8,611 nucleotides of DNA from Bacillota bacterium (GTDB taxonomy: Bacteria > Vulcanimicrobiota > JAMDEM01): the NCBI GenBank assembly GCA_023486985.1, contig JAMDEM010000174.1, forward strand, positions 1-8,611. The letters are read 5' to 3'. Positions 1-6,715 of the stretch are shown here, piece by piece. The translations under genes were made by a program, and so were the position numbers. The first letter of the stretch is position 1. Each line of letters opens with the position of its first letter. The notes beneath the pieces were generated by a model, which had not been told where the DNA came from, did not search any database, and was given only the letters and a program-made list of their open reading frames with translations.

Positions 1-629
1 TCTCTGCCAACAAGAATATTAAATTTCTGGTCCGTCCCCCCAAGCTCAACATCAGAATGAAGATATACAGAATCATAGCCCTGCATGAGTGGATAAAGCA
101 GTTCATGCATGCCAATTGGTTTATTTGATTTGTAGCGCTCGGAAAAATCATCCCTTTCAAGCAGCCTTGCAACAGTATATTTAGAAGTCAGTCCCAGAAT
201 TTCCGAAAAATCCATCTTTCCCAGCCACTGGCTGTTATAAACTATTTTTGTTTTTCCGGGATCCAGTATCAGGGAGAACTGCTCCATATATGTCTTAGCA
301 TTATCTTCTATCTCTCCGGTGGTAAGAACTTTTCTGGTTTCCGAACGCCCCGTGGGATCCCCAACCCGGGCGGTAAAATCGCCTATCAGAAGCTGAACCT
401 CATGGCCAAAATCCTGAAACTGGCGCAGCTTCCTTAAAACAACGGCAAAACCCAGATGAACATGGGGAGCAGTTGGATCAATGCCAAGCTTAATCTTTAA
501 AGGTTTGCCTTCTTTTTTGCTCTTTATGAGCTTCTGTTTCAGGTCATCCCCGGATATTATCTCTGCAGTACCTCTTTTTAATCGTTCAAGAACATTTTCG
601 ATTTCTGACTCCGTCTGTTTTAAAGCCAA
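1..629 (-). CDS. tyrS: Tyrosyl-tRNA synthetase, N-terminal 209 residues (gene runs off the window)
   Basis: Class I aminoacyl-tRNA synthetase that activates tyrosine with ATP and loads it onto tRNA-Tyr in the cytoplasm. The visible part is the Rossmann catalytic domain. The HIGH-type signature is HVHLG at residues 56-60. IGDFTARVGDPTGRSE follows at 82-97, the substrate-pocket stretch PIGMHELLYPLMQGYDS at 171-187, and GGTDQKFN at 197-204. The KMSKS loop and the C-terminal tRNA-binding domain lie beyond base 1. The N-terminal style and the HVHLGF form suit the longer TyrZ-like branch of TyrRS (about 400 aa). The start is TTG at 629-627, because no ATG lies near and GGAGGT sits 6 nt upstream. 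It is transcribed separately from the pilin genes, from its own promoter at 658-685. The function is certain; the TTG start is very likely. Confidence 0.95.
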   Translation of the reverse strand, partial: MALKQTESEIENVLERLKRGTAEIISGDDLKQKLIKSKKEGKPLKIKLGIDPTAPHVHLGFAVVLRKLRQFQDFGHEVQLLIGDFTARVGDPTGRSETRKVLTTGEIEDNAKTYMEQFSLILDPGKTKIVYNSQWLGKMDFSEILGLTSKYTVARLLERDDFSERYKSNKPIGMHELLYPLMQGYDSVYLHSDVELGGTDQKFNILVGR

Positions 630-635
630 TGCTTT

Positions 636-641
636 ACCTCC
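636..641 (-). promoter_or_regulatory. Shine-Dalgarno site of tyrS
   Basis: GGAGGT on the minus strand, 6 nt before the TTG at 629. It decides the non-ATG start, since there is no ATG in frame nearby. Confidence 0.8.
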
Positions 642-657
642 TGCAATTTTTTTCTTA

Positions 658-685
658 ATTATAGCACCTGATTTAAATTTTTCAA
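658..685 (-). promoter_or_regulatory. Sigma70-type promoter of tyrS
   Basis: On the minus strand TTGAAA (685-680) and a perfect TATAAT (663-658) are 16 nt apart. Transcription should begin near base 651, giving a leader of only about 20 nt before the TTG start. That leaves no room for a T-box or other leader attenuator, so tyrS is probably expressed constitutively. The -35 box lies within 10 bases of the dispersed repeat at 694-776. Confidence 0.8.
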
Positions 686-693
686 AACAGGAT

Positions 694-776
694 AACCCCA
701 CCCAGCCTCCCCTTAATTTAAGGGGAGGAACAAAAAAAATCTCCCCTTCTTTGTTAAAGAGGGGTGAGGGGGAGTT
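694..776. repeat. Dispersed-type repeat made of two adjacent hairpins
   Basis: The first hairpin is a perfect 11-bp inverted repeat (706-716 against 718-728, arms CCTCCCCTTAA and TTAAGGGGAGG). A short A-rich linker follows. The second hairpin pairs 743-752 with 756-764 (CCCCTTCTTT with AAAGAGGGG, one bulged T). The outer ends, AACCCCACCC at the left and GGGGTGAGGGGGAGTT at the right, are approximate inverted copies. The whole therefore looks like a small non-coding mobile or REP-like element. I recall C/G-rich hairpin repeats of this kind recurring between genes in several environmental bacterial lineages. Only one copy is visible here, so dispersal is inferred. It contains no supported gene. 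Confidence 0.65.
732..764 (-). terminator. Possible second terminator formed by the repeat
   Basis: Read on the minus strand, the right-hand hairpin of the repeat (arms 764-756 and 752-743) is followed after AGA by a run of eight T. It could back up the terminator at 791-819 and shield tyrS from pilin-operon transcription. The hairpin may equally be just part of the repeat. Confidence 0.4.
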
Positions 777-790
777 AAGACGAAGGCTTC

Positions 791-819
791 AAAAAATAAA
801 GGAGGCTTCTTCTGCCTCC
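791..819 (-). terminator. Rho-independent terminator of the minor-pilin operon
   Basis: On the minus strand GGAGGC (819-814), a 7-nt loop and GCCTCC (806-801) form a perfect 6-bp stem, followed directly by TTTATTTTTT (800-791). It lies 27 nt after the TAG stop of the PilX-like gene, the expected place for the end of that operon. Confidence 0.8.
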
Positions 820-846
820 CCTCTTGTACAGGCATTATCACAATTT

Positions 847-2745
847 CTATGAATTAAATGCTGCCCAGAAAATTCTTCTTACCGTGCATGAGTTATCTAT
901 AGTCTTTAAGAGATTTAGATAGCTTGGGTCGTAGTTGAAAACTACGCCGTCGGCATTTCTTATTGAAATCTTTCCTTCACCAAGCGCTCCGTTAACAATA
1001 AGCCCGCCGTTAATTGAAAGAGTGTAGCCGTTCATGTTGGCATTAAAATTCTTGGTTGTATAAATAAGCCCGTAAAACACCGTGTCTTTTGGATTTATCG
1101 GCTGAGTCTTGGTTGCGTATATCTTTGCCAGAGCTTTTACCTGCTTGTCGCCCATCTTGGAAAGAGCAGGATAGCTGCTGCCGGCGCCGGAACCTCCTAC
1201 TTCATAATCCCCGGAATCGCCGCTTTGGTCTCCTCTGACTTGCTTCTTAACAAATTTGGCAAAATTCTTTGCAACTGCGCCGCCCTTAACCGGGTTATTC
1301 TGGGCATAATTATTGTAAAGAGACAGCAATTCACTGGAAACCCCGCTTTGACTGGCAAGGGGTAGAGAACTGGTATCGCTTACTGCGTTTATTGTGATAT
1401 TGCCTTTCGCATACATTGAAATACCAACCTGCGGTGTGGCATCAAGAGCGCTTCGCCCTTCAAATGTAACATTTCCTCCGGCAACAACGGTGCCTGTGCC
1501 CGTGAGTTCCCCCTTGACATAGATATTTCCGTTGTCGTTATTATTCTTGATGTATGGAACATTACCGCCATTTGACTGCTGCATGGTAATAGTTAAAGCT
1601 TTTGTTCCTCCCATTCCATTGGAAGCAGTACTTAAGAAACTTACCCCTGCAACAGGGGCGCCGCCTGTCCCGCTGGCGGCAGGATTTACCTGTACAGTGC
1701 TGCTTACCAGAAGTGAAGTGCTGTCTGTCATCTGTATTCCCTGGGATTTTTGATTAAAATCTGCCTGACTATAAGTTCTCACCGGCGGTATATTAGGAGC
1801 ACTTTCATAATAATCGGTATAATATGAAACTGTTCCGTCACCGTTAAAAACGTAAGTTCCTCCGTCAATATTTCCCTCAGGCTGTGGAAGAGCAGCATTC
1901 ACCCTGTCCATGGTCAAATCAGGAGCATTATATTTGGGCTCACCAGGATAAATCTTTCCGTTTGCGTCAGCCGGAAGGCTTATGTTTCCGCTTGCCATGG
2001 CATAGCCTTCGTTAAGGTTAACATAGCCTGAACCGGCGGTGGAACTTGAAGATTTTATGCTGACATTACCTGGATCACTTACGCCGGGGTAATCGGCATT
2101 TGTGTAATTAGACCTTATTATCGGCAAAGTGGGAGATTCAGAACTCACATTCCATTTGGCGCCGTTAGTTGATAAATCTACTTCCATTGTATTGCTGGCA
2201 AAAGCCACGGTATCAAGAGAGTTGGGACCCTGAACGGCATACATGACTTCAACATACTTTACCATGTTGCCGTAAACTCCTTTTACTATTATATCTGCCA
2301 TACCTTTTGGAACCGTTCGGTAATCAGAATCATTGCCCCCGGTATCAAGAATTTTACTGGAAGTTGACGATGTATTAGACAAATTATTCACTGAAACAAA
2401 TTTATTATAGTTAGAAGCTTTTTCAAAGCAGATATAAAACTTCTCTCCGTTTCCAAGATCGCCTATAACAACTTTCTTACCGTCAACCAGCTCAGTGGTA
2501 GTTACACCGCCATAGCTTATATTGCCACCGGTATCAGCTCCATCCCAGTATATGCTTCTTTCTATACAGCGTCTGGCGTAATCAGCTCCTGTCTGTGCCG
2601 CATGCAAAGCCAGCTCCCTGTCATGAAAATAACTGGTAAGTGTTAAACTCTGTGAACTTGAAATCACAAGCACAGTTGAAAGCATAACAAGAAAGAACAC
2701 AACCATAAGCGTGGTTATTAAGACAATTCCTTTTTGACTGTGCAT
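847..2745 (-). CDS. Very large PilX-like minor pilin, possible tip protein
   Basis: Type IV pilus or pseudopilus component of 632 aa. The N-terminus is MHSQKG followed by a hydrophobic helix (about residues 7-29), then ELALHAAQTGADYARR (44-59). This matches the A-x-x-AA-x-x-G pattern of the PilX N-terminal family. The probable prepilin-peptidase cut is after Gly6. The usual Glu at mature position 5 is Thr, as can occur in GspK/PilX-type tip subunits. Residues from about 180 to 450 are rich in Ser, Gly, Asn and Thr, suggesting an extracellular beta-rich region. The last 90 residues contain VFYGLIYTTKNF, a glycine-rich segment and YDPSYLNLL, a C-terminal pattern I have seen in other PilX-N proteins. 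There are only three Cys (60, 106, 620). Classical PilX is about a third of this size. It is last in the operon, with a strong SD (AGGAGG, 2758-2753) abutting the previous stop. An adhesive role is inferred. Confidence 0.75.
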   Translation of the reverse strand: MHSQKGIVLITTLMVVFFLVMLSTVLVISSSQSLTLTSYFHDRELALHAAQTGADYARRCIERSIYWDGADTGGNISYGGVTTTELVDGKKVVIGDLGNGEKFYICFEKASNYNKFVSVNNLSNTSSTSSKILDTGGNDSDYRTVPKGMADIIVKGVYGNMVKYVEVMYAVQGPNSLDTVAFASNTMEVDLSTNGAKWNVSSESPTLPIIRSNYTNADYPGVSDPGNVSIKSSSSTAGSGYVNLNEGYAMASGNISLPADANGKIYPGEPKYNAPDLTMDRVNAALPQPEGNIDGGTYVFNGDGTVSYYTDYYESAPNIPPVRTYSQADFNQKSQGIQMTDSTSLLVSSTVQVNPAASGTGGAPVAGVSFLSTASNGMGGTKALTITMQQSNGGNVPYIKNNNDNGNIYVKGELTGTGTVVAGGNVTFEGRSALDATPQVGISMYAKGNITINAVSDTSSLPLASQSGVSSELLSLYNNYAQNNPVKGGAVAKNFAKFVKKQVRGDQSGDSGDYEVGGSGAGSSYPALSKMGDKQVKALAKIYATKTQPINPKDTVFYGLIYTTKNFNANMNGYTLSINGGLIVNGALGEGKISIRNADGVVFNYDPSYLNLLKTIDNSCTVRRIFWAAFNS

Positions 2746-2758
2746 TCTAACCCCTCCT

Positions 2759-3556
2759 TTAATTTTGAGGTACTACTTTGTTATCAACCTGATACGTTTG
2801 AGCCTGCTGCTCTCCTGTTACCTGACGGTTTGGATCACTGGATGTCAGCCTTCCACTGGCATCCTCTCCACCGGTTGTGACAGCATTCTTACTGAACTGG
2901 GCAGCCTTAAAACATTTCACATCAAAGTCAACCCTGAAGGGTCTTTTGCTTATGTCAAGGTACACATTGAAGCTCAAGACATTATCAGCCATTTTTGATA
3001 CATCAAGAACCCCTGCCTGACCGGTTGTCAGGTCGGTATTGATAAACGTCTCCAAATCTCTAACGGTATTTACACTGTTTAAGGTTACAACTTTTTTTAT
3101 AAGCCACTTGTGGGGACAGACATCATCCCAGTCCTGATCAGGGCTTACGGGACAGGTATCACCGGGGGGTCTTATGATATAATAAATTGTCCATCCCTGC
3201 CAGACCGGCGCGCCGCTGGCTGGATCGGTAACAAACCTGTAACGAGTGGGACTGGCGCGATTATAGTCAACTGCGGTTTTAAAAGCAAGGGCATGATTGC
3301 CTGAATGCAATCCCCCGCTTGGGTAGTAATAAACATCGTTAAAATAATTAAATGTGGACTCTCTTAACTCATTGCTGAGAAAATACTCGGCTCTTCTTAC
3401 ATCTCCTTGTAAAACTCCCCTGGTTTCCGCGGAATAATAGCTTCTGGAGCCGATATCAAAAATAGCAAAAACGGTAATAACCAGCAAGCCGAAAATACCG
3501 GTGGCAACAAGAAGCTCTATGAGAGAAGTTCCGCTTTTTCTTCCGCGGGAATGCAT
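2759..3556 (-). CDS. PilW-like type IV prepilin
   Basis: Minor pilin or pseudopilin of 265 aa. MHSRGRKSG is a short basic leader, and processing is expected between Gly9 and Thr10. The mature N-terminus TSLIELLVATGIFGLLVITVF carries the conserved Glu at position 5 and a membrane helix that also packs the pilus core. The following segment, with a mostly polar globular domain of about 230 residues, has the length and layout of PilW/GspJ-like subunits. Two Cys (145 and 156 by my count) could form a disulfide. The ATG at 3556 is chosen over a TTG at 3571, because AAGGTG lies 6 nt before the ATG while the TTG has no usable SD. The gene starts 11 nt after the stop of the PilV-like gene and ends 13 nt before the PilX-like gene. 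The pilin family is secure; the exact subunit assignment is moderate. Confidence 0.8.
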   Translation of the reverse strand: MHSRGRKSGTSLIELLVATGIFGLLVITVFAIFDIGSRSYYSAETRGVLQGDVRRAEYFLSNELRESTFNYFNDVYYYPSGGLHSGNHALAFKTAVDYNRASPTRYRFVTDPASGAPVWQGWTIYYIIRPPGDTCPVSPDQDWDDVCPHKWLIKKVVTLNSVNTVRDLETFINTDLTTGQAGVLDVSKMADNVLSFNVYLDISKRPFRVDFDVKCFKAAQFSKNAVTTGGEDASGRLTSSDPNRQVTGEQQAQTYQVDNKVVPQN

Positions 3557-3562
3557 AAGTTT

Positions 3563-3568
3563 CACCTT
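3563..3568 (-). promoter_or_regulatory. Shine-Dalgarno site deciding the PilW-like start
   Basis: AAGGTG on the minus strand, 6 nt before the ATG at 3556. Its first base is the last base of the upstream TGA stop, so translation of the two pilin genes is probably coupled. Confidence 0.6.
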
Positions 3569-4014
3569 CAATACCTGGAGTTCCGGTAAACCATTCTGGA
3601 GAGGCTGGTTTTTAACATTCCAAAAGAAACCTCATCTCCAGTTCTGGTAGCGCCTGAATCCCCTCCCCACCAGCTTACAGTAACCAACAAATTCTTCATC
3701 TTCACCACCGGCGGAGCTTTACTGTTATCAATATCAATATCGGTTACATCAATCTGGTATGTATAAATTGTATTGTTAAGTGTGTAAGTCCCGGATATAT
3801 TTCCTATAAGAGTATCAAAGTTTCTGTCAAATATCCCCTGCACATATCCCTGCAGAGCAAATTCCCCAACTATTATTCCTGTGGTAAGGTCAGCGCTTTT
3901 CTGGGTGGCTTTCATGCCTGCAACTAATACGCTTACCACCAGAATAATAGCACTTGCCATTATGGCAACAGCAATCATGAGCTCAATAAGACTAAACCCT
4001 TTTCGCCTGAGCAA
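3568..4014 (-). CDS. PilV/GspI-like type IV prepilin
   Basis: Minor pilin or pseudopilin of 148 aa. The leader is MLRRKG with cleavage after Gly6. The mature protein starts FSLIELMIAVAI, with Glu at position 5 and a hydrophobic helix to about residue 31. The tail segment NLLVTVSWWGG is the strand pattern typical of PilV/GspI-like subunits. I take TTG at 4014 as the start: GAGGG lies 7 nt upstream and the resulting 6-residue leader is normal for class IVa prepilins. A longer frame from TTG at 4068 is open, but it would begin upstream of the extended -10 promoter at 4048-4056. It would also add 18 residues of poor leader. First gene of a three-gene operon in the order V-like, W-like, X-like. 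Family sure, subunit type moderate, start moderate. Confidence 0.78.
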   Translation of the reverse strand: MLRRKGFSLIELMIAVAIMASAIILVVSVLVAGMKATQKSADLTTGIIVGEFALQGYVQGIFDRNFDTLIGNISGTYTLNNTIYTYQIDVTDIDIDNSKAPPVVKMKNLLVTVSWWGGDSGATRTGDEVSFGMLKTSLSRMVYRNSRY

Positions 4015-4021
4015 GCTCTTT

Positions 4022-4026
4022 CCCTC
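4022..4026 (-). promoter_or_regulatory. Shine-Dalgarno site supporting the TTG start of the PilV-like gene
   Basis: GAGGG on the minus strand, 7 nt before TTG at 4014. A second purine-rich patch, AGGAG at 4037-4033, is too far upstream for this start and precedes no start codon in frame. Confidence 0.5.
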
Positions 4027-4047
4027 GTAATTCTCCTGCTTTCTTAA

Positions 4048-4056
4048 ATTATACCA
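4048..4056 (-). promoter_or_regulatory. Extended -10 promoter of the minor-pilin operon
   Basis: TGGTATAAT on the minus strand is an exact extended -10 element (TGnTATAAT). No good -35 box is present at 16-18 nt; TTTTAT at 4076-4071 is the nearest. Transcription would start near 4041, about 27 nt before the TTG at 4014. No sigma54-type GG/GC pair was seen. The gap 4015-4141 holds only this promoter and no convincing terminator for pdp, so read-through from pdp is possible. Confidence 0.6.
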
Positions 4057-4141
4057 GAAATAAAACAAAAATAAAACCCCCGTTTTCCGAAAAATCCTTA
4101 TTTTATGAGGCTTTCCTTAATTTGTTAATTTTCCGAAATAT

Positions 4142-5452
4142 TTAGTCTGAAATCGTGTCAAGAATGAGAGGCGGGACCTCAGGCGGCTCACTGGAAAATT
4201 TGAACGACTTAACCAGAAGTCTTTCTGATTCCTTAATCTTGCTCTCGTCATTTGCATAAATTTCTGCAAAAGACTCGCCTTTTTCAACTGTCTCGCCCAC
4301 TCTTTTCTTAAGGATTAATCCCACTGCCATGTCAATAGTGTCTTCTTTTTTCTGCCTGCCGGCGCCAAGAACCATGGCAGCCAGACCTACTTGCTGAGCC
4401 TGAATGTTTGAAACATAGCCGGACGAGCCCGCCTTAACATCCACTTTTATTTTTGCCTGAGGCAAAAGCTTTACATCATCAACTATGTGCGGGTCGCCCT
4501 TCTGAGCTTTTATCATTTCCTTGAACTTTAAAGCTCCGCTCCCGTCGGTAATTTTTTTCTCAATAATTTTTCTGCCTTCAGGAAGAGTTTTAGCCGCATT
4601 GCCCATAACCAGAAGATGGGAGCCTAAAGTTACCGAAACCTCTCTTAATGCGCTTCCGGGATGGAGCCCTTTAAGAATTTCAACCGCCTCTCTTACCTCA
4701 AGTGCATTGCCTATCATGGTTCCCAGCGGTTGATCCATGTCTGTGATTATTGCGGCAACGCGCCTTCCCACACCCTTTCCTATTCCAACCATCCTTGAAG
4801 CAAGTTCCCTTGCCATATCAATGGTGGGCATGAAAGCGCCGCTCCCGGATTTAACATCAAGAAGGATGGCATCAGTGCCAGCAGCAATTTTCTTGGACAT
4901 TATGCTTCCTGCAATAAGAGGAATGGAATCAATTGTAGCTGTGACATCTCTTAATGCATACATTTTCTTGTCAGCCGGTGCAAGATTTGCAGTCTGTCCA
5001 ATTACAGCAACCCCGATTCTTTTTACCTGCTCAATAAACTCCTCATGGGAAATGCTGACTGTAAGACCCGGAATTGATTCAAGCTTGTCAAGGGTTCCGC
5101 CCGTATGCCCCAGCCCCCGTCCTGACATCTTTGCCACAGGGACTCCGGCAGCCGCCACTAAAGGTGCAAGAATCAGCGTGGTTGTATCTCCAACACCGCC
5201 GGTACTGTGCTTATCAACCTTGACGCCGGGAATGGGCGAAAGATCCACCGTTTCACCAGATTCAACCATTGCCATGGTGAGATTGGTGGTTTCTTCATCA
5301 TTCATGCCGCTGAAATAAACTGCCATCATAAAAGCGCTCATCTGATAATCGGGGATGCTTCCTTTGGTATATTCAAGCACAACATGATAAATCTCTTCCC
5401 TGGAAAGAATTTCACCATTCCTTTTTTTCATTATAATATCGTACGGTCTCAT
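4142..5452 (-). CDS. pdp: Pyrimidine-nucleoside (thymidine) phosphorylase
   Basis: Cytoplasmic salvage enzyme of 436 aa, the normal length. It phosphorolyses thymidine, deoxyuridine and probably uridine to free base plus (deoxy)ribose-1-phosphate. The helical N-terminal domain starts MRPYDIIMKKRNG. The phosphate-binding loop KHSTGGVGD is at 81-89, and the family signature SGRGLGHTGGTLDKLE at 110-125. The pyrimidine-contacting residues Arg168, Ser183 and Lys187 match E. coli DeoA Arg171, Ser186 and Lys190 at a constant offset. Overall it looks more like the broad-specificity Pdp group than enterobacterial DeoA, though the two cannot be separated by eye with certainty. ATG at 5452 is chosen over ATG at 5467 because AAGGAG lies 5 nt before it and the protein then begins as the family does. 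It follows deoB by 11 nt, and its pentose-1-phosphate product is the substrate of DeoB. Confidence 0.95.
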   Translation of the reverse strand: MRPYDIIMKKRNGEILSREEIYHVVLEYTKGSIPDYQMSAFMMAVYFSGMNDEETTNLTMAMVESGETVDLSPIPGVKVDKHSTGGVGDTTTLILAPLVAAAGVPVAKMSGRGLGHTGGTLDKLESIPGLTVSISHEEFIEQVKRIGVAVIGQTANLAPADKKMYALRDVTATIDSIPLIAGSIMSKKIAAGTDAILLDVKSGSGAFMPTIDMARELASRMVGIGKGVGRRVAAIITDMDQPLGTMIGNALEVREAVEILKGLHPGSALREVSVTLGSHLLVMGNAAKTLPEGRKIIEKKITDGSGALKFKEMIKAQKGDPHIVDDVKLLPQAKIKVDVKAGSSGYVSNIQAQQVGLAAMVLGAGRQKKEDTIDMAVGLILKKRVGETVEKGESFAEIYANDESKIKESERLLVKSFKFSSEPPEVPPLILDTISD

Positions 5453-5457
5453 ATTAT

Positions 5458-5463
5458 CTCCTT
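5458..5463 (-). promoter_or_regulatory. Shine-Dalgarno site deciding the pdp start
   Basis: AAGGAG on the minus strand, immediately after the deoB stop codon and 5 nt before ATG at 5452. The upstream ATG at 5467, which overlaps the deoB stop as ATGA, has no SD. Confidence 0.75.
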
Positions 5464-6648
5464 TCATACAACAGCGGCATAAATCTGCGGCAGAAAACTT
5501 TCACCAACATCAGGCTTATCAAGTTCCAGAATCTCACTTACTGTTGCCGAAATATCGGCAAAAGTTTTTCGCAAACCCAGATTCACTCCCGGCTTGATTG
5601 TTTTGCCGTAAACCAGAAGGGGCACATACTCCCTTGAGTGGTCGGTGCTTGGCGTCGTGGGATCGCAGCCATGGTCAGCCGTTATTATAAGAATATCACT
5701 TACATTTAAAGCATTTAAAATTCTCGGTAAAAAGGCATCAAATTCCATCAGGGCTTTTCCATAACCGCTTACATCATTCCTGTGGCCATAAACCATGTCA
5801 AAATCCACGAGGTTGGTAAAGATTATGCCCCGTGATTTTTTCTGTATGAATTGTATTGTTTTTTCCATCCCGTCAAGATTGTTATGAATATGAACCGATT
5901 CTGTAAGACCTCTTCCACAGAAAATATCCTCGATTTTTCCAACTCCCCATACTTCGTATCCTGCGGCTTTCGCCTTATCAAGCAGGGTGACGCCGGTAGG
6001 TTCCAGTGAAAAATCCTTTCTCCGGTCGGTTCTGGTAAAACTTCCCGGTTTTCCGATAAAGGGCCTTGCTATTACCCTGGACACCGCATGGTCGCCGGTA
6101 AGCATATCCCTGGCTATCTGGCAGATTTTATAAAGTTCCGGCACAGAAATAATTTCTTCATGAGCGGCAACCTGAAAGACGCTGTCGGCTGAAGTATAAA
6201 CTATAGGAAAACCTGTCTTCATGTGCTCTTCGCCAAGTTCTTTTATTATCTCTGTACCTGAAGCCGGCTTGTTGCCAAGCGTTTTCCTGCCAATTGCTTT
6301 TTCATAGTCTTCAATTAATTCCTGGGGGAATCCATGAGGATATACGGGAAAAGCCTTTCTGGTAATTATCCCTGTCATTTCCCAATGCCCGGTTGTTGTA
6401 TCCTTACCGGCTGAGGTTTCAGCCATTTTTCCGTAACCGGATGCCGGCTTATCTACAGGCTCAACTCCCATAATGGGGTGAATATTTCCCAAGCCCAGCT
6501 CTCTCATATGAGGAAGGTTTAATCCTCCCAGATGTTTTGCAATATTGCCGAGAGTATCGCTTCCGGTATCGCCGTAATCCGCCGCATCAGGCATTTCGCC
6601 CGCGCCAACGCTGTCCATTACTATAATTACCGCCCTGTCAATTGCCAT
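5464..6648 (-). CDS. deoB: Phosphopentomutase
   Basis: Alkaline-phosphatase-superfamily metalloenzyme of 394 aa, full length. It interconverts ribose-1-phosphate or deoxyribose-1-phosphate with the 5-phosphates, linking nucleoside breakdown to central carbon metabolism. Asp12 (VMDSVG), Asp284 and His289 (DFDMVYGH), Asp325-His326 (TADHGCDP) and His337 (STDHSREY) are the expected two-metal ligands. They match the Bacillus cereus enzyme (13, 286, 291, 327, 328, 339) with an offset of 1-2. The phospho-threonine lies in GKDTTTGHWE (81-90), most likely Thr84. The cap domain includes YTSADSVFQVAAHEE (151-165). ATG at 6648 has AAAGGA about 10 nt upstream. It probably forms one transcript with pdp, from a candidate promoter at 6669-6695, or by read-through from nrdR-endonuclease Q. 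The aldolase DeoC, the next step for deoxyribose-5-phosphate, is not in the window. Confidence 0.97.
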   Translation of the reverse strand: MAIDRAVIIVMDSVGAGEMPDAADYGDTGSDTLGNIAKHLGGLNLPHMRELGLGNIHPIMGVEPVDKPASGYGKMAETSAGKDTTTGHWEMTGIITRKAFPVYPHGFPQELIEDYEKAIGRKTLGNKPASGTEIIKELGEEHMKTGFPIVYTSADSVFQVAAHEEIISVPELYKICQIARDMLTGDHAVSRVIARPFIGKPGSFTRTDRRKDFSLEPTGVTLLDKAKAAGYEVWGVGKIEDIFCGRGLTESVHIHNNLDGMEKTIQFIQKKSRGIIFTNLVDFDMVYGHRNDVSGYGKALMEFDAFLPRILNALNVSDILIITADHGCDPTTPSTDHSREYVPLLVYGKTIKPGVNLGLRKTFADISATVSEILELDKPDVGESFLPQIYAAVV

Positions 6649-6668
6649 AAAAAGTCATCCTTTCAATA

Positions 6669-6695
6669 AGTATAACCATAATAAAATATTTTCAA
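6669..6695 (-). promoter_or_regulatory. Candidate sigma70 promoter for deoB-pdp
   Basis: In the 67-nt gap before deoB the minus strand has TTGAAA (6695-6690) and TATACT (6674-6669), with a short 15-nt spacer. The spacer contains the palindrome AAAATATTTT, which is too AT-rich to call an operator. Transcription would begin near 6662, very close to the SD, so this is only a moderate call. Confidence 0.4.
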
Positions 6696-6715
6696 CAGAT
6701 AAAGTGAAAAACCTT

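Noticed and set aside
630..657. T-box or other tyrosine-responsive leader of tyrS
   Set aside because: The promoter leaves a leader of only about 20 nt, too short for a T-box, and no specifier or antiterminator sequence is present.
481..852. Plus-strand open frame of 123 codons across the start of tyrS and the intergenic repeat
   Set aside because: It lies antisense to tyrS, runs through the hairpin repeat and the pilin terminator, has no family resemblance, and is a chance frame.
4089..4110. Possible terminator of pdp (CCTCA, loop, TAAGG, then ATTTTT on the minus strand)
   Set aside because: Only four of five stem positions pair, with a C-A mismatch; too weak to call.
4737..5318. Plus-strand open frame of 193 codons inside pdp
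   Set aside because: Antisense shadow of a well-conserved gene, with no SD and no recognisable protein; the pdp frame explains the codon bias.
6683..6692. Palindrome AAAATATTTT in the deoB promoter region as an operator or NrdR box
   Set aside because: Short AT-only palindromes are expected by chance in such DNA, and it lacks the ACAC...GTGT halves of an NrdR box.
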